Positions 1 to 9,042 of a DNA stretch of 34,139 bases are shown here, piece after piece. The stretch is taken from positions 1-34,139 of the forward strand of contig JAGOVW010000007.1 in NCBI GenBank assembly GCA_018060545.1. Reading direction: 5' to 3'. The DNA comes from Minisyncoccota bacterium. GTDB taxonomy: Bacteria > Patescibacteriota > Minisyncoccia > Phycocordibacterales > UBA2100. The translations under genes were made by a program, and so were the position numbers. Every line of letters starts with the position of its first letter. Positions within the stretch are counted from its first letter, which is position 1. The notes beneath the pieces are model-generated. The model made no database searches, was not told the DNA's origin, and worked only from the letters and a program-made list of their open reading frames with translations.

Positions 1-16
1 GATTGCAGGCAAGATT

Positions 17-52
17 GCCCACACAGGTACCCGAAGGGATACCTGTGTGGGC
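17..52. other. Strong hairpin near window edge
   Basis: Thirteen perfectly paired bases (17-29 with 40-52) continue after a one-base bulge into three G-C pairs closing a GAA loop at 33-35. An outer arm, 5-9 with 56-60, could extend it. There is no T-run on either side, so it is either a U-tract-less terminator for a gene left of the window or a structured RNA element. Seen directly; the role is inference. Confidence 0.5.
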
Positions 53-128
53 TGTCCTGCAGACAACAGTCTTAAGCAAGTCTGCACACACAGTACCAAT
101 GCTACGCACCGGTAATGTGCACAAACAC

Positions 129-160
129 AAAAAGCTCCCCTTTCGGGGAGCTTTTTGTTT
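129..160 (-). terminator. Bidirectional rho-independent terminator
   Basis: A 12-bp stem (129-140 with 145-156) with a TTTC loop is flanked by A-rich and T-rich runs on both sides, so it can terminate on either strand. It lies just downstream of the stop codon of the S-layer-like gene and probably ends that transcript. It may also serve a plus-strand gene left of the window. Confidence 0.85.
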
Positions 161-192
161 ATCCATTACTGGATATCACACTCGTACTAACC

Positions 193-3100
193 TTAGTTAG
201 AGCGAGTCTGGATGAGGCCAGATGAAGGCAAGCCTTCAATGCTGTAACCGTTTGTCCAGTCAGCATCGCCAGTGAGGTTCGACGTTGAAGTCGAGTTACC
301 CGACCATGCAAAGCTGTGTGTAGTCGTAGCAGTGACTGCCTGTGTGATTGCCTGAGCGGTTGAATCGCCGTTCAGAGTCGTCACTACAGATGAACCAGTA
401 GTTGCACCTGATACTGAGCCACGGAGCTCGAAGTAGTAGGTCTGTCCTGCTGGAACCTGTACTGCATTCGTCGTAGGAACAATCTTGTTCTCTGCGCCGA
501 ATGTCCAGGTTGCAATCGTGCTGCCAATCTGACCACTCGTTCCTTGACCAGAGATCGCAGAAGAGTAGGTAGAGTTGGTGTAGCCGTAAAGCGCGACGTT
601 AGTCACGTTGACTGTGGTTGTAGAGATCGAGAAGCCGAGGCCTGCGATTCCTACTGGACCCTTTGCGTCAGCGGTGACCTTGAAGCGGATGAGGCGACCG
701 TCAGCAATACCTGTCGAACCAAGAGCTTGTGAGCCTGACTCAAGAGCAAGGGTTGGGAACGACTTGTACATACCGAAGCCAGCAACACCAATTTCAGCGA
801 TGTCGTACAGAGTTGAGCCTGATGCAAGACCAGATCCTTCTGCGTAGCTTGGGTCAACCTTAACCGTTACACCTGGAAGACCTGATTCAGAAGATCCGAT
901 ACCAGCAAGGTTTGCCTTGAGGGTAAGAGTCTTATCGTTGTCTTTAGGAAGCGTAACAGCTGTTGTCAGAGTTGATGTAGCGTAAGTACCCGAAGTGAAG
1001 TACGCGGTACCAACTTTCGTTGCACCGTCGTAGATATCCACTGAAAGCACGTCGCCCTCATCACCAGAAGTAAGGTGCAAGCCAAGTTTCGTGAGAGATA
1101 CGTCTTCGTTAGAAGCGCGGAGCTTCACTACGCCAGCGTTAACACCTGTTGAACCTGCTGCTACCACCATGAATGATGGAGAAGAGGAGTCAACCGATAC
1201 TGCGTAAGTTCCAGTACCAATTGTCATTACACCTGATGTTGACGAAGCCACGGTAGCTGAAAGTGAGTTACCTGAGATTGAGCCTGTTCCTGAGATTGAG
1301 GCTCCACCTGCGATACCAAACACAGCTGATCCTGAAGCACTAGTACCGAGGTTACACTTCACCGCGAGAGTCTTCACTGTTCCCTTAGGGATGGTGAGAG
1401 AGTTGTCGAGTGAGAATGTCGAGCTCGTGTTGTTTGTTACCGAGTTTACTACGCGGCCACCAGTGTTGAGAGGTGTGACACCATCCCAGAGCTGACAACC
1501 AGAGAACGAGCTAGCAGGTGTGCCAGACAAGTTTGCGTAGTACACGGGAATTGACGTCACGCGCACGTCTTCACCTGACTGCGAAGCATCCAATTGGACG
1601 TTTGCAAAGGTGAAGCCCTGTACACCAGCCACAATGCTCTGTGATGAAGGCTGTGTTGAAGCAGAAACCGCGAGGGTTACGCCCTTAACAGTCATCGCAT
1701 TCATGTTGAATGCTGAAGTACCGATGGTGATTGAGTTACCCGAGGTCTGACCAGTTGGGTTTGTCCAACCAGAAGGCGTCGTCGCAACAATAATCACTGC
1801 ACCTGAAGTTGCGCTTGAAGATACGCGACCCTTGAGGGTGTATACCATCTTGCCAACTGGGAAGGTTACAGTATCAGTGAATGTAAGAGTCTGAGACGCA
1901 CCGTTTGTTGGGTTCGTCGCATCAACAGGCCCTGCAACAACTACACCGTTCTGATCAACAACAGAGACGTTCGTGAGAAGGCCGCCGATGTTTGCAGAAG
2001 ATGTAGACACAGTGAAGGTCATACCCTGTACGGATACAGCCTCACCTGCGAAGTTGGTCTCGAAACCACCGAGAGGTTGGTTTTGCACGTTTACTGCAAT
2101 GTTTTGTGCAGCAACTGTGTTTGCCTTACCAATCGTTGTTACGGTACCTGGGTTGATTGTTGCGGTGTAACCAGTGAACCAAGGCTGTGAGTTCGGGTAG
2201 CCCGGAGACACGCCGTAGCCGTAGGTCTGACCGATGAAGTACACATCCGTTGCGCGATCGAGGTCGAAGCGAACAGTGCGGCTTGCTGAGTTTGAACCAG
2301 TCAAGTCACCCTGTACGTAGACATCAACCGAGTTACCCTTCTGGATCAAAAGACCGCCAGGGAACGAAGTTGTGTAGTACTTGCCAGAAGAATCAGCTGT
2401 AACAGGGTACTGTACCCCGTCTACTACCGTTACGAGGTTCGAAAGGTCGACTGCGCTTGCAGTACCAACCTGGCGCCAACGAATCGAGTAGAAGCGGATG
2501 TCCTCAGCAGAACCAGCTGTGAAGCGAAGTCCTGTGAAGCGTACTGCTGTGTCGCCAATGTTCTTGCTTGAAGCTGCACCTGGATCAAACGAAGACGTCG
2601 AAGTTGACACTGAGCCAACTGAGAGTGATGCGTTGATCGTGTGCTGAGCACCAGTGATTGGAAGTGAGCCAGCAACTGTTGCAGTTGTGTTCACGCCTAC
2701 TACTGATACTGCAACTACCTGACCTGCGAAAGCAGTAAGGCTTGAAGCCATGTTACCTGCAATCGTCAAGCTCTTTGTCTCGCCTGGGTTCATGGTGAAT
2801 GGTTCACCTACTACTGCCTGGTGGTTCGAGTTAAGAGTCTTCGATGTGCCGATCTGGGTGTTTGAGCCGTTGTCTACAAGAACGAGGCCTGAGAAGACCG
2901 AGTCCTGTGCAAGACCAGTGCGCTCAACAACGATGCCGTTCACTGTTACCGCTACACCAGAATTGTTGGTGAGAGTGAAGGTAGTGAATGGAACGCGTGA
3001 TACGCCCTGTGGTGCGAGCGAGTTAGCAGGCTGAGCTGCTGCTGAAACAGTAAGACCAGTTCCTGTTGGGGTTGTGCCCGTTCCAGTTCCTGTGCCTGTA

Positions 3101-3579
3101 CCCGTACAGCTTGAGCCCATCATGTTCGCCTTTGCGCGAGATGCTGCACCCCAGAAGCCTGTACCGGTGGTAAGGCCTACTGGTGTAAGAACATCCGCTG
3201 CGTGAGCGTTCTGGAACTTGATGACTGCAGCCTTGGTCGCTGGACCGAAGTATGAAGTCTCGTTTCCTTTTGAACCTGCTCCTGAAGCTGCGACCGTGAA
3301 GCCGTTAGCGTTCAAGAACTGTTGAATCCACATAATCTCCCCGCCAGTCTCACCTGCCTTATGGTTGCGAGTGAAAGTCTGACCTGGAGTACAGCTACCG
3401 CCAGTGGTTGTACCACCAGAGATAGTTGCGATTTGTGCAAGCAGCGCCTGGATCTGAGCCTGGAGGTCAGAAACGACATCTGCCTTTGCTGGTGTAGCAA
3501 AAGCAAACGCGAAACCAACTACCATCGCGAGTCCGGCGAGCACTGCTGCAACTTTTGGTGTTGCTAATGCATTACTCAT
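193..3579 (-). CDS. S-layer-like secreted protein with peptidoglycan-binding domain
   Basis: Large exported surface protein of 1128 residues. I start it at the ATG at 3579, not the upstream GTG at 3615, because residues 1-33 then form a clean signal peptide: a short N-region, a hydrophobic core at about 10-28, and cleavage after Ala-Lys-Ala at 33. Next come a short heptad-like stretch (34-55), then a PG_binding_1-like domain at about 76-155 containing WIQQFLNANGF and YFGPATKAAVIKFQ. Two cysteines (63 and 158) bracket this domain. A Gly-Thr linker (159-175) leads into about 950 residues of Ser/Thr/Gly-rich beta-sandwich-like repeats with almost no cysteine. This layout is common in large Parcubacteria surface proteins; an S-layer role is inference. 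There is no clear Shine-Dalgarno. It is followed by a strong terminator and preceded by an unusually long leader. Confidence 0.8.
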   Translation of the reverse strand: MSNALATPKVAAVLAGLAMVVGFAFAFATPAKADVVSDLQAQIQALLAQIATISGGTTTGGSCTPGQTFTRNHKAGETGGEIMWIQQFLNANGFTVAASGAGSKGNETSYFGPATKAAVIKFQNAHAADVLTPVGLTTGTGFWGAASRAKANMMGSSCTGTGTGTGTGTTPTGTGLTVSAAAQPANSLAPQGVSRVPFTTFTLTNNSGVAVTVNGIVVERTGLAQDSVFSGLVLVDNGSNTQIGTSKTLNSNHQAVVGEPFTMNPGETKSLTIAGNMASSLTAFAGQVVAVSVVGVNTTATVAGSLPITGAQHTINASLSVGSVSTSTSSFDPGAASSKNIGDTAVRFTGLRFTAGSAEDIRFYSIRWRQVGTASAVDLSNLVTVVDGVQYPVTADSSGKYYTTSFPGGLLIQKGNSVDVYVQGDLTGSNSASRTVRFDLDRATDVYFIGQTYGYGVSPGYPNSQPWFTGYTATINPGTVTTIGKANTVAAQNIAVNVQNQPLGGFETNFAGEAVSVQGMTFTVSTSSANIGGLLTNVSVVDQNGVVVAGPVDATNPTNGASQTLTFTDTVTFPVGKMVYTLKGRVSSSATSGAVIIVATTPSGWTNPTGQTSGNSITIGTSAFNMNAMTVKGVTLAVSASTQPSSQSIVAGVQGFTFANVQLDASQSGEDVRVTSIPVYYANLSGTPASSFSGCQLWDGVTPLNTGGRVVNSVTNNTSSTFSLDNSLTIPKGTVKTLAVKCNLGTSASGSAVFGIAGGASISGTGSISGNSLSATVASSTSGVMTIGTGTYAVSVDSSSPSFMVVAAGSTGVNAGVVKLRASNEDVSLTKLGLHLTSGDEGDVLSVDIYDGATKVGTAYFTSGTYATSTLTTAVTLPKDNDKTLTLKANLAGIGSSESGLPGVTVKVDPSYAEGSGLASGSTLYDIAEIGVAGFGMYKSFPTLALESGSQALGSTGIADGRLIRFKVTADAKGPVGIAGLGFSISTTTVNVTNVALYGYTNSTYSSAISGQGTSGQIGSTIATWTFGAENKIVPTTNAVQVPAGQTYYFELRGSVSGATTGSSVVTTLNGDSTAQAITQAVTATTTHSFAWSGNSTSTSNLTGDADWTNGYSIEGLPSSGLIQTRSN

Positions 3580-3844
3580 AGTTATTTGTTTTTTTGACCT
3601 TGTAACTGTCCGCACACAATTAACTGCGTACGGAAAGTACGTACCGACGCTTGTTCGACCAAGGCATCGATGCGATTTTGAGTGTCTTGCGACACAACAC
3701 TGATAAACAATGTTATTGCTATCCCTAACACCTCATTTATTTCGACTCTGAAGTGCTAAGGGTTAGCAGCGGTTGTAGGGGTCATTCAGTCATACTTCCG
3801 TTACTGGACGTTGCAGCCGATTCGGTAAGAGTTTTACAGAGATA

Positions 3845-3878
3845 TATGCGATGCGCTTCATATGAAGCGCGGTGCATA
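3845..3878. repeat. Perfect 18-bp palindrome inside a longer stem
   Basis: Bases 3853-3870 (GCGCTTCATATGAAGCGC) are a perfect palindrome. After a 3x3 internal loop the pairing continues as TATGC (3845-3849) with GCATA (3874-3878). It may be an RNA cruciform in the S-layer leader or a protein-binding operator. Twenty-odd bases further on is a second hairpin, GCGTGCA/TGCACGC at 3892-3908. Confidence 0.6.
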
Positions 3879-4184
3879 CGCATTGAACACTGCGTGCATG
3901 TTGCACGCGATTTATTTTCCCTTATGTGTCGTGTCAAAGAGCAATGCTGTCTTGGCCTTCTTTGCATCATCGCGCAATGCGAGGACACAGTCAGAACCAC
4001 GATAGCGCAGTACACGACGCGGTGGACCGCATCGCGCACCTCAATAGTATAGTCCGCTCTGCCCAAGGCGACTCACGAGCCACCCTGTGCAAATGTGGAT
4101 AACCAAGGGTCACCACCGCACCCATTCACCAGAGGTTAGATTACTCTTTCCCCCTCGAGGGCTCAGATAGATAAACCCCGCGCA

Positions 4185-4213
4185 ATACTAGCTTTTACTG
4201 ACCCCTGAGTCAA
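4185..4213 (-). promoter_or_regulatory. Sigma70-like promoter
   Basis: Reading the minus strand, TTGACT (4208-4213) and TAGTAT (4185-4190) are separated by exactly 17 bases, giving 5/6 and 4/6 matches to consensus. The same hexamer pair occurs at the Nudix gene promoter (25825-25854). Transcription would start near 4178 and run towards the S-layer-like gene. Confidence 0.6.
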
Positions 4214-4273
4214 CGCAGAAAGCCCTCTGTCCCCCCAGTCATGTGAGACGCTGTTCCAGAGGCATACTTACAC

Positions 4274-5098
4274 CTACAAAACGTGATACTTGCTCCACCG
4301 CTTCTCACCTTCTTTCCTCAGAGAACCTGACGCAACCAACGCTGCAAGCGCTCGCTGGACCGTCTTTTCGCCGCAGTCAGGCATATGAACCGCCACATCC
4401 TTTATGCCCAAAGGGCCGTACTTTCTCAGAACAGCAAGGATGGTTGCTTCGCGCGAACCTCCCGCGACGCCAGTGGAAATGGGCGATTTTGTTCCCGAGA
4501 CGCCCTCTGAAGCGGTAACGCCTGCTGAACCTTTGCCAACCCCCTGAGAGAGACGCGCACGCTCTATTGATATGTGCGGCTTTACCGCAGCTACCGGAGA
4601 ATTGGCCGCGCGACGCAGGATAGGCTGTTCAGGAACCAAATCATCACGCGTAATGACCACGTCTTCCGCAAGCACTGAGTCTTGTAACCCAACCGCAAGT
4701 GACAGAGCTTCTTCTATCGCCCGTACCACAAGCTCAACATTTGCCCGTGAGACGAACTTCCCCGCTGCCAGAAGACGCACGACGGTCGTCAGTTCGATGC
4801 AGGTACTTTCAAGATCAATAATGGACAAATTTTTTCCATCACGAAACCCTTCACCCAACCTTGCTGTAAAGGACACACAGCGCAACGCGAGCGTTCTTAT
4901 TTCTGCGCGAAGCACCTCCGTGTGAGGCATGCGATTGCTCAATATGTATATAACCGCGGCAATTCTTTCGAATCTTTTGTACACCTGCACATACGCCTTG
5001 TCCGGATATATGGATGTCTTTGAGTTGCCCGAGAACATGTCTGATACCCCAGTATTTGAGGTTAGGCTGTCCTTTTTATATGTCTCATTTTGCTGCAT
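4274..5098 (-). CDS. Winged-helix DNA-binding protein, uncharacterised
   Basis: Protein of 274 residues that I do not recognise by name. After a polar N-terminus, residues ~33-150 look helical (YKRFERIAAVIYILSNRMP onwards), faintly like the four-helix-bundle S23 family. A flexible, Ser/Gly-rich linker follows (about 165-212). The C-terminus (about 215-274) looks like a winged helix: an ILAVLRKYGPLGIKDVA helix, a probable recognition helix around GEKTVQRALAALVASG, and a basic wing ending in KRWSKYHVL. This suggests a transcriptional regulator, possibly autoregulatory, since an imperfect palindrome overlaps its own -10 and start region. The gene is divergent from ftsK across about 120 bases. 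The minus-strand start is ATG at 5098, 8 bases after a TATATA hexamer. The function is inference. Confidence 0.7.
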   Translation of the reverse strand: MQQNETYKKDSLTSNTGVSDMFSGNSKTSIYPDKAYVQVYKRFERIAAVIYILSNRMPHTEVLRAEIRTLALRCVSFTARLGEGFRDGKNLSIIDLESTCIELTTVVRLLAAGKFVSRANVELVVRAIEEALSLAVGLQDSVLAEDVVITRDDLVPEQPILRRAANSPVAAVKPHISIERARLSQGVGKGSAGVTASEGVSGTKSPISTGVAGGSREATILAVLRKYGPLGIKDVAVHMPDCGEKTVQRALAALVASGSLRKEGEKRWSKYHVL

Positions 5099-5100
5099 AG

Positions 5101-5117
5101 GTGTCCTATATAGACAC
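5101..5117 (-). promoter_or_regulatory. Operator-like palindrome over the -10 of the winged-helix gene
   Basis: GTGT, one unpaired C, the palindrome CTATATAG and ACAC form an imperfect inverted repeat. On the minus strand it contains TATATA, a 5/6 match to a -10 hexamer, ending 8 bases before the ATG at 5098. A repressor bound here would block that promoter. No good -35 is visible. Confidence 0.4.
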
Positions 5118-5151
5118 TACTGTCTTAATGCGAGTGTATACCCATTCAAAG

Positions 5152-5175
5152 ACCTGTTCAAGTCCTTGAGCAGGT
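5152..5175 (+). other. Hairpin in the ftsK leader
   Basis: ACCTGTTCAAG (5152-5162) pairs with CTTGAGCAGGT (5165-5175) over up to 11 positions including one G-T wobble, leaving a very tight loop. No T-run follows, so it is not an obvious terminator. It sits 44 bases before the ftsK start. Confidence 0.4.
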
Positions 5176-5219
5176 GCGTCGCGCCTCCCGTGTGGTGCGG
5201 CGGTAAAACCTAGGAAATC

Positions 5220-7478
5220 ATGCGTGGTATCATGTGCGCCATGGCGAAGAAGCGCGCAAAGCATGAAGACGATGATGTCTTTCCTATCTCACTGAGCACC
5301 GACGCGGTGCGCGCGGTGATCGGAGTGTTCCTTACCGCAATCGCTCTGTTTCTGATGCTTTCCGGATTTGGCGTGGGTGGTGTGGCCGGCGCGTTTGCAT
5401 ACGAATGGCTCTCACTCTTTCTTGGCGTGGGGTACGCATTACTACCCCTTTCCTTTCTCATCAGCGCGGTAATTTTTTTCCGTTCATTTGATGGACAGCA
5501 ACTGAACGTCATCCGTTTGGTAAGCACCGGCGTATTCCTGATTGCCGCCCTTGGCCTCATTGAGATCGCTGCCCCAACAAAAGCGGGCGTGATGGGTTCA
5601 CTGGTTGCATCCCCACTCGTTGCTGCGTTCGACACTATTGCCAGTGTCATCTTTCTTCTGGCGTTCATCAGTGCAACCCTCATCATCGCTTTTGAAGTGC
5701 ATCCAATTGGACTGTTCAATCGCCTGAAGGAAATGATTTCACCAGAGTGGGATGAGCTCGACGAAGCTAAGGATCTTCCGATTGATGTGCCCGTAACTGC
5801 AAACATGAGCGACGATACCCCAGAGGAGGAAGAAGTGGAGGCACCCGAGGTTGCTGAACCAACAGAAGATCCGAAGAAAGAAAAAGCCCCACGCGGCTTC
5901 TGGAAAGGTGGCAAGGAAGAAGACGCGGAGATCCCAATCATTTCTGCGTCAGGCGTTGTCTATGCACCACCACCAATATCCCTACTCAGCAAGAATAAAG
6001 GAAAGCCAGAAGTGGGTGACGTAAAGGCCAATGCGAACATCATTAAAAGGACTCTTCAGAACTTTGGCATCGAGGTTGAAATGGACGAAGTGTCCATAGG
6101 TCCAACCGTTACACGTTATGCTATGAAGCCAGCCGAGGGTGTCCGTTTGGCCAAAATTGTAACGTTACAAAGCAATCTTGAACTAGCTCTTGCAGCCTCA
6201 CCTGTCCGTATAGAGGCACCTATCCCTGGCAAGTCTCTTGTGGGTATTGAAGTCCCTAACACATCAAGGACAACCCTCGGTCTTGCCCCTATGATGTCCG
6301 ATCCAGACTTTACCGAGTCCGATAAGCCACTCTTGATGGCTCTCGGACGTGGTATTGCCGGGCAAGCCCTTTACGCTGACATGGCGCGCATGCCACACAT
6401 GCTCATCGCAGGAGCAACGGGTGCAGGTAAATCAGTAACCATCCACGACCTCGTGATATCACTTCTCTACCGCTGCGGACCAGAGCAAATGCGCTTCGTC
6501 ATGATTGACCCTAAGCGCGTAGAACTCACGCTCTATAATTCCATCCCGCACCTTTTGACCCCCGTTATCACGGACCCAAAAAAGGCCATCCTCGCACTCA
6601 AGTGGCTCGCTAAAGAAATGGACAGGCGCTACAACGTCCTTGAGGCAGAGAAGGTGCGCGACATATCGTCGTACCACGAGAACGTACTGAAACCCGCGCT
6701 GGCACGCGAACAGTTGGAGGAAGGAGAAACGATGCCTGAACCAATGCCCTACATCGTCGTCATCATCGACGAGTTGGCGGACATCATGCAAACCTATCCA
6801 CGTGAGCTCGAGGCAGGTATTGTCCGCCTTGCGCAAATGAGCCGCGCCGTCGGTATCCACCTCGTCTTGAGTACACAGCGACCATCAGTAAAAGTCATCA
6901 CCGGTCTTATCAAAGCAAACATCCCTGCACGCATCGCACTCCAGGTGGCTTCACAAATTGATTCACGCACCATCTTGGATATGGGTGGCGCAGAAAAGTT
7001 GCTCGGTGCGGGTGACATGCTCTTCCTATCCGGAGAAATGTCGAAACCGAAACGCGTACAAGCACCGTACATCCCAGAAAGTGAAGTGAAGGCGGTCGTG
7101 CAGTGGATTGCAAAAAATTACGAACACCAACTCCCCGACGAAATTGATTTTGCTGAACATGCGAATTCGGACATTATTTTCTCAGGTACCATTGATGGCG
7201 GCGGCGATGACGGAGACGACGATGAGCTATACGAGGAAGCACGTAACGCTGTTTTGGAAGCTAAGAAAGCATCGACTTCGTACCTGCAACGAAAACTGAA
7301 AGTAGGATACTCACGCGCAGCACGACTGATGGACATGCTTGAAGAGCGCGGTGTCATTGGCCCGCAAGATGGTGCCAAACCTCGTGACATCATCGGCGGA
7401 TCCAACAGCAGCGCACACGACAGTGGGCTCGAAGCGGCGGCGGATCAGCTGCTGTCTGAGCACGACGAAACGCGCTAA
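5220..7478 (+). CDS. ftsK: DNA translocase FtsK/SpoIIIE
   Basis: Membrane-anchored, ATP-driven DNA pump that moves chromosome termini through the closing septum. The 752-residue protein has about four N-terminal membrane segments (roughly residues 22-160), an acidic linker (about 175-235), an alpha-type domain (about 260-370), then the motor: Walker A GATGAGKS at 398-405, Walker B IVVIIDELAD near 510, and the FtsK signature stretch RAVGIHLVLSTQRPS. A C-terminal gamma-like winged helix (STSYLQRKLKVGYSRAARLM) would read orienting DNA sites. AGGA at 5212-5215 is only 4 bases from the chosen ATG, so the ATG at 5232 or 5241 is also possible. It heads a tight run with the Ig-like protein and recA. 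The linker is shorter than in E. coli FtsK, closer to the SpoIIIE layout. Confidence 0.95.
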   Translation: MRGIMCAMAKKRAKHEDDDVFPISLSTDAVRAVIGVFLTAIALFLMLSGFGVGGVAGAFAYEWLSLFLGVGYALLPLSFLISAVIFFRSFDGQQLNVIRLVSTGVFLIAALGLIEIAAPTKAGVMGSLVASPLVAAFDTIASVIFLLAFISATLIIAFEVHPIGLFNRLKEMISPEWDELDEAKDLPIDVPVTANMSDDTPEEEEVEAPEVAEPTEDPKKEKAPRGFWKGGKEEDAEIPIISASGVVYAPPPISLLSKNKGKPEVGDVKANANIIKRTLQNFGIEVEMDEVSIGPTVTRYAMKPAEGVRLAKIVTLQSNLELALAASPVRIEAPIPGKSLVGIEVPNTSRTTLGLAPMMSDPDFTESDKPLLMALGRGIAGQALYADMARMPHMLIAGATGAGKSVTIHDLVISLLYRCGPEQMRFVMIDPKRVELTLYNSIPHLLTPVITDPKKAILALKWLAKEMDRRYNVLEAEKVRDISSYHENVLKPALAREQLEEGETMPEPMPYIVVIIDELADIMQTYPRELEAGIVRLAQMSRAVGIHLVLSTQRPSVKVITGLIKANIPARIALQVASQIDSRTILDMGGAEKLLGAGDMLFLSGEMSKPKRVQAPYIPESEVKAVVQWIAKNYEHQLPDEIDFAEHANSDIIFSGTIDGGGDDGDDDELYEEARNAVLEAKKASTSYLQRKLKVGYSRAARLMDMLEERGVIGPQDGAKPRDIIGGSNSSAHDSGLEAAADQLLSEHDETR

Positions 7479-7480
7479 CC

Positions 7481-7882
7481 ATGCTCCCCTACCGCTACAA
7501 TAAATTGACCATTGGCCTTGTGGGACTCTTGTTTGCTGCAGCGCTCGGGTACTCGTACTTCGAAGGGCGCCATCTTCTCCAGGGTCCGGTTATCGCGCTT
7601 GATATACCCGGCACAATGACTGTCACTGAACCGTATCTGCGCATCGCAGGCACTGCCGAGCGGATTGTTGAGCTCCAGCTTAATGGGCGGCCAGTATCCG
7701 TTACCGAGGCCGGAGCATTTACGGAAGATATTGTGCTCATGCCAGGGTATAATCGAGTGAGCTTTACTGCACGCGACAGAACAGGGCGAGCTACGGTCAA
7801 AGACTTGGAGGTACTCTACCAAGCAACAACCACCTCCCCTGTCGCTGATCAATTACCAATACCATTAACACCAACACCATGA
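7481..7882 (+). CDS. Membrane-anchored Ig-like (glucodextranase_B-type) domain protein
   Basis: A 133-residue protein with a single N-terminal membrane segment (about 9-26). One Ig-like domain follows (about 40-115), with the pattern [19 protein letters not shown], then [20 protein letters not shown], typical of the glucodextranase_B / Big family. The tail is Thr/Pro-rich. It should face the cell exterior, tethered to the membrane. It starts 2 bases after the ftsK stop and its TGA overlaps the recA ATG (ATGA at 7879-7882), so the three are probably co-translated. A cell-surface protein locked between two DNA-processing genes is unusual. Specific function unknown. Confidence 0.8.
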   Translation: MLPYRYNKLTIGLVGLLFAAALGYSYFEGRHLLQGPVIALDIPGTMTVTEPYLRIAGTAERIVELQLNGRPVSVTEAGAFTEDIVLMPGYNRVSFTARDRTGRATVKDLEVLYQATTTSPVADQLPIPLTPTP

Positions 7883-8988
7883 GTTTAAAGAAGAAAGAAA
7901 AGAAAGTACCCAAGGCTGAAGTTCCTGCCCAGGAAGGAGGCGATGATGCCGCTATCGCACCACGCGAAGCGCACTCTAAAGAGATCGAACGCGCACTTGC
8001 CGACATCCGCACCAAATTCGGAGATGAGTCGATAATGATGCTTGGGCAGAAGCCAAAGGTAGATGTAGGCGCCATATCAACAGGATCCGTCGGTGTTGAC
8101 TGGGCACTCGGTATCGGCGGCATGCCTCGTGGCCGCATTATCGAAATTTATGGACCAGAATCCTCCGGAAAAACGACCCTTGCCCTGCACACCGTGGCGG
8201 AGGCACAGAAACTCGGTGGCGTGTGCGCGTACATTGATGCCGAACATGCAATGGACCCTGAATATGCTCAGAAGCTAGGCGTACGAACGGAAGACCTCCT
8301 CATATCCCAGCCAGATACTGGCGAGCAAGCACTGGAGATTGTGGAATCACTCGTTCGATCAGGTAAAATCGACGTGATTGTTGTAGACTCTGTGGCTGCA
8401 CTTACCCCAAAAGACGAAATTGAGGGCGATATGGGAGCCATGCACGTCGGTAAACAGGCACGCCTCATGTCCCAGGCCCTGCGCAAGCTGACCGCCATCA
8501 CCGCAAAATCCAAGACGGTGGTTATCTTCATTAACCAGATTCGCATGCAAATCGGTGTCATGTTTGGTAATCCAGAGACTACCCCAGGAGGAAAGGCTCT
8601 TAAGTTTTATACATCGGTACGCATCGATATCCGTCGCATTGCCCAGATAAAGAAGGGTGAGGAGGTTATGGGTGGCAGACATCGCGTGAAGATCGTCAAA
8701 AATAAGGTGGCTGCTCCCTTCCGCCAGACTGAGTTCGACATGATGTATGGTGAAGGTATCTCCCGTGAAGGTGAAATTCTCGCTCTCGGCGAGAAGATGG
8801 GTATCGTCACGAAAAGCGGATCATCATACCGATTCGGAGAGCTCGCTTTGGGCCGTGGCTATGACGCCTCTCGCACCTTCCTGCGCGAGAACAAGAAAGT
8901 TGGCAACGAGATTCTGAAAGCGATTCGTACACGCCTCGAGAGCGGTGAATCGGCGCTGGTGAAAGGTGTACGCGGATCAGACGAGTAG
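7879..8988 (+). CDS. recA: Recombinase RecA
   Basis: ATP-dependent strand-exchange protein for homologous recombination and repair. The 369 residues contain Walker A GPESSGKT (92-99), Walker [11 protein letters not shown], the L1-region stretch [20 protein letters not shown] and the L2-region stretch [20 protein letters not shown]. The N-terminus carries about 30 extra residues, Lys-rich then acidic, ahead of the usual [10 protein letters not shown] helix. The start is supported by the 4-base overlap with the preceding stop; there is no Shine-Dalgarno, which fits translational coupling. The C-terminal tail is short. No SOS-type operator was recognised. Confidence 0.98.
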   Translation: MSLKKKEKKVPKAEVPAQEGGDDAAIAPREAHSKEIERALADIRTKFGDESIMMLGQKPKVDVGAISTGSVGVDWALGIGGMPRGRIIEIYGPESSGKTTLALHTVAEAQKLGGVCAYIDAEHAMDPEYAQKLGVRTEDLLISQPDTGEQALEIVESLVRSGKIDVIVVDSVAALTPKDEIEGDMGAMHVGKQARLMSQALRKLTAITAKSKTVVIFINQIRMQIGVMFGNPETTPGGKALKFYTSVRIDIRRIAQIKKGEEVMGGRHRVKIVKNKVAAPFRQTEFDMMYGEGISREGEILALGEKMGIVTKSGSSYRFGELALGRGYDASRTFLRENKKVGNEILKAIRTRLESGESALVKGVRGSDE

Positions 8989-9006
8989 TCGTAACGCTCC
9001 AGCGCC

Positions 9007-9034
9007 TGGACTTTCCCTCTTTTCTGCATACAAT
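9007..9034 (+). promoter_or_regulatory. Promoter of efp, apparently leaderless
   Basis: TGGACT (9007-9012) and TACAAT (9029-9034) are spaced 16 bases apart. The -10 ends 8 bases before the efp ATG, so transcription would begin at or 1-2 bases before the start codon. No Shine-Dalgarno is present. Confidence 0.55.
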
Positions 9035-9042
9035 AGCCCTGT

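Larger units (their letters stand above)
3580..4273 (-). other. Long gene-free, palindrome-rich leader of the S-layer-like gene
   Basis: About 690 bases with no convincing gene. The two overlapping ~95-codon frames here, one on each strand, lack Shine-Dalgarno sequences and recognisable domains. The stretch holds several inverted repeats: 3627-3641 (5-bp stem, GGAAA loop), a 10-bp palindrome at 3664-3673, GTGTC/GACAC at 3682-3695, the large stem 3845-3878 and a 7-bp hairpin at 3892-3908. A sigma70-like minus-strand promoter sits at 4185-4213. If that promoter is used, the S-layer-like mRNA would carry a leader of about 600 nt; otherwise the region may encode a separate structured RNA. A single DnaA-box match (TGTGGATAA) is at 4094-4102. 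Confidence 0.5.

Noticed and set aside
3753-4066. Two overlapping ~95-codon ORFs, one on each strand, as genes
   Set aside because: No ribosome-binding sites, no domains, and compositions typical of out-of-frame reading through palindromic noncoding DNA.
4094-4102. Perfect DnaA-box match in the long gene-free region, possible oriC
   Set aside because: It is a single 9-mer, without further boxes, an AT-rich unwinding stretch or a dnaA/dnaN neighbour; one chance match in a window this size is not surprising.
5210-5941. 243-codon minus-strand ORF opposite ftsK
   Set aside because: Ser/Arg-rich shadow of the FtsK N-terminal coding region, no homology recognised and no start signals.
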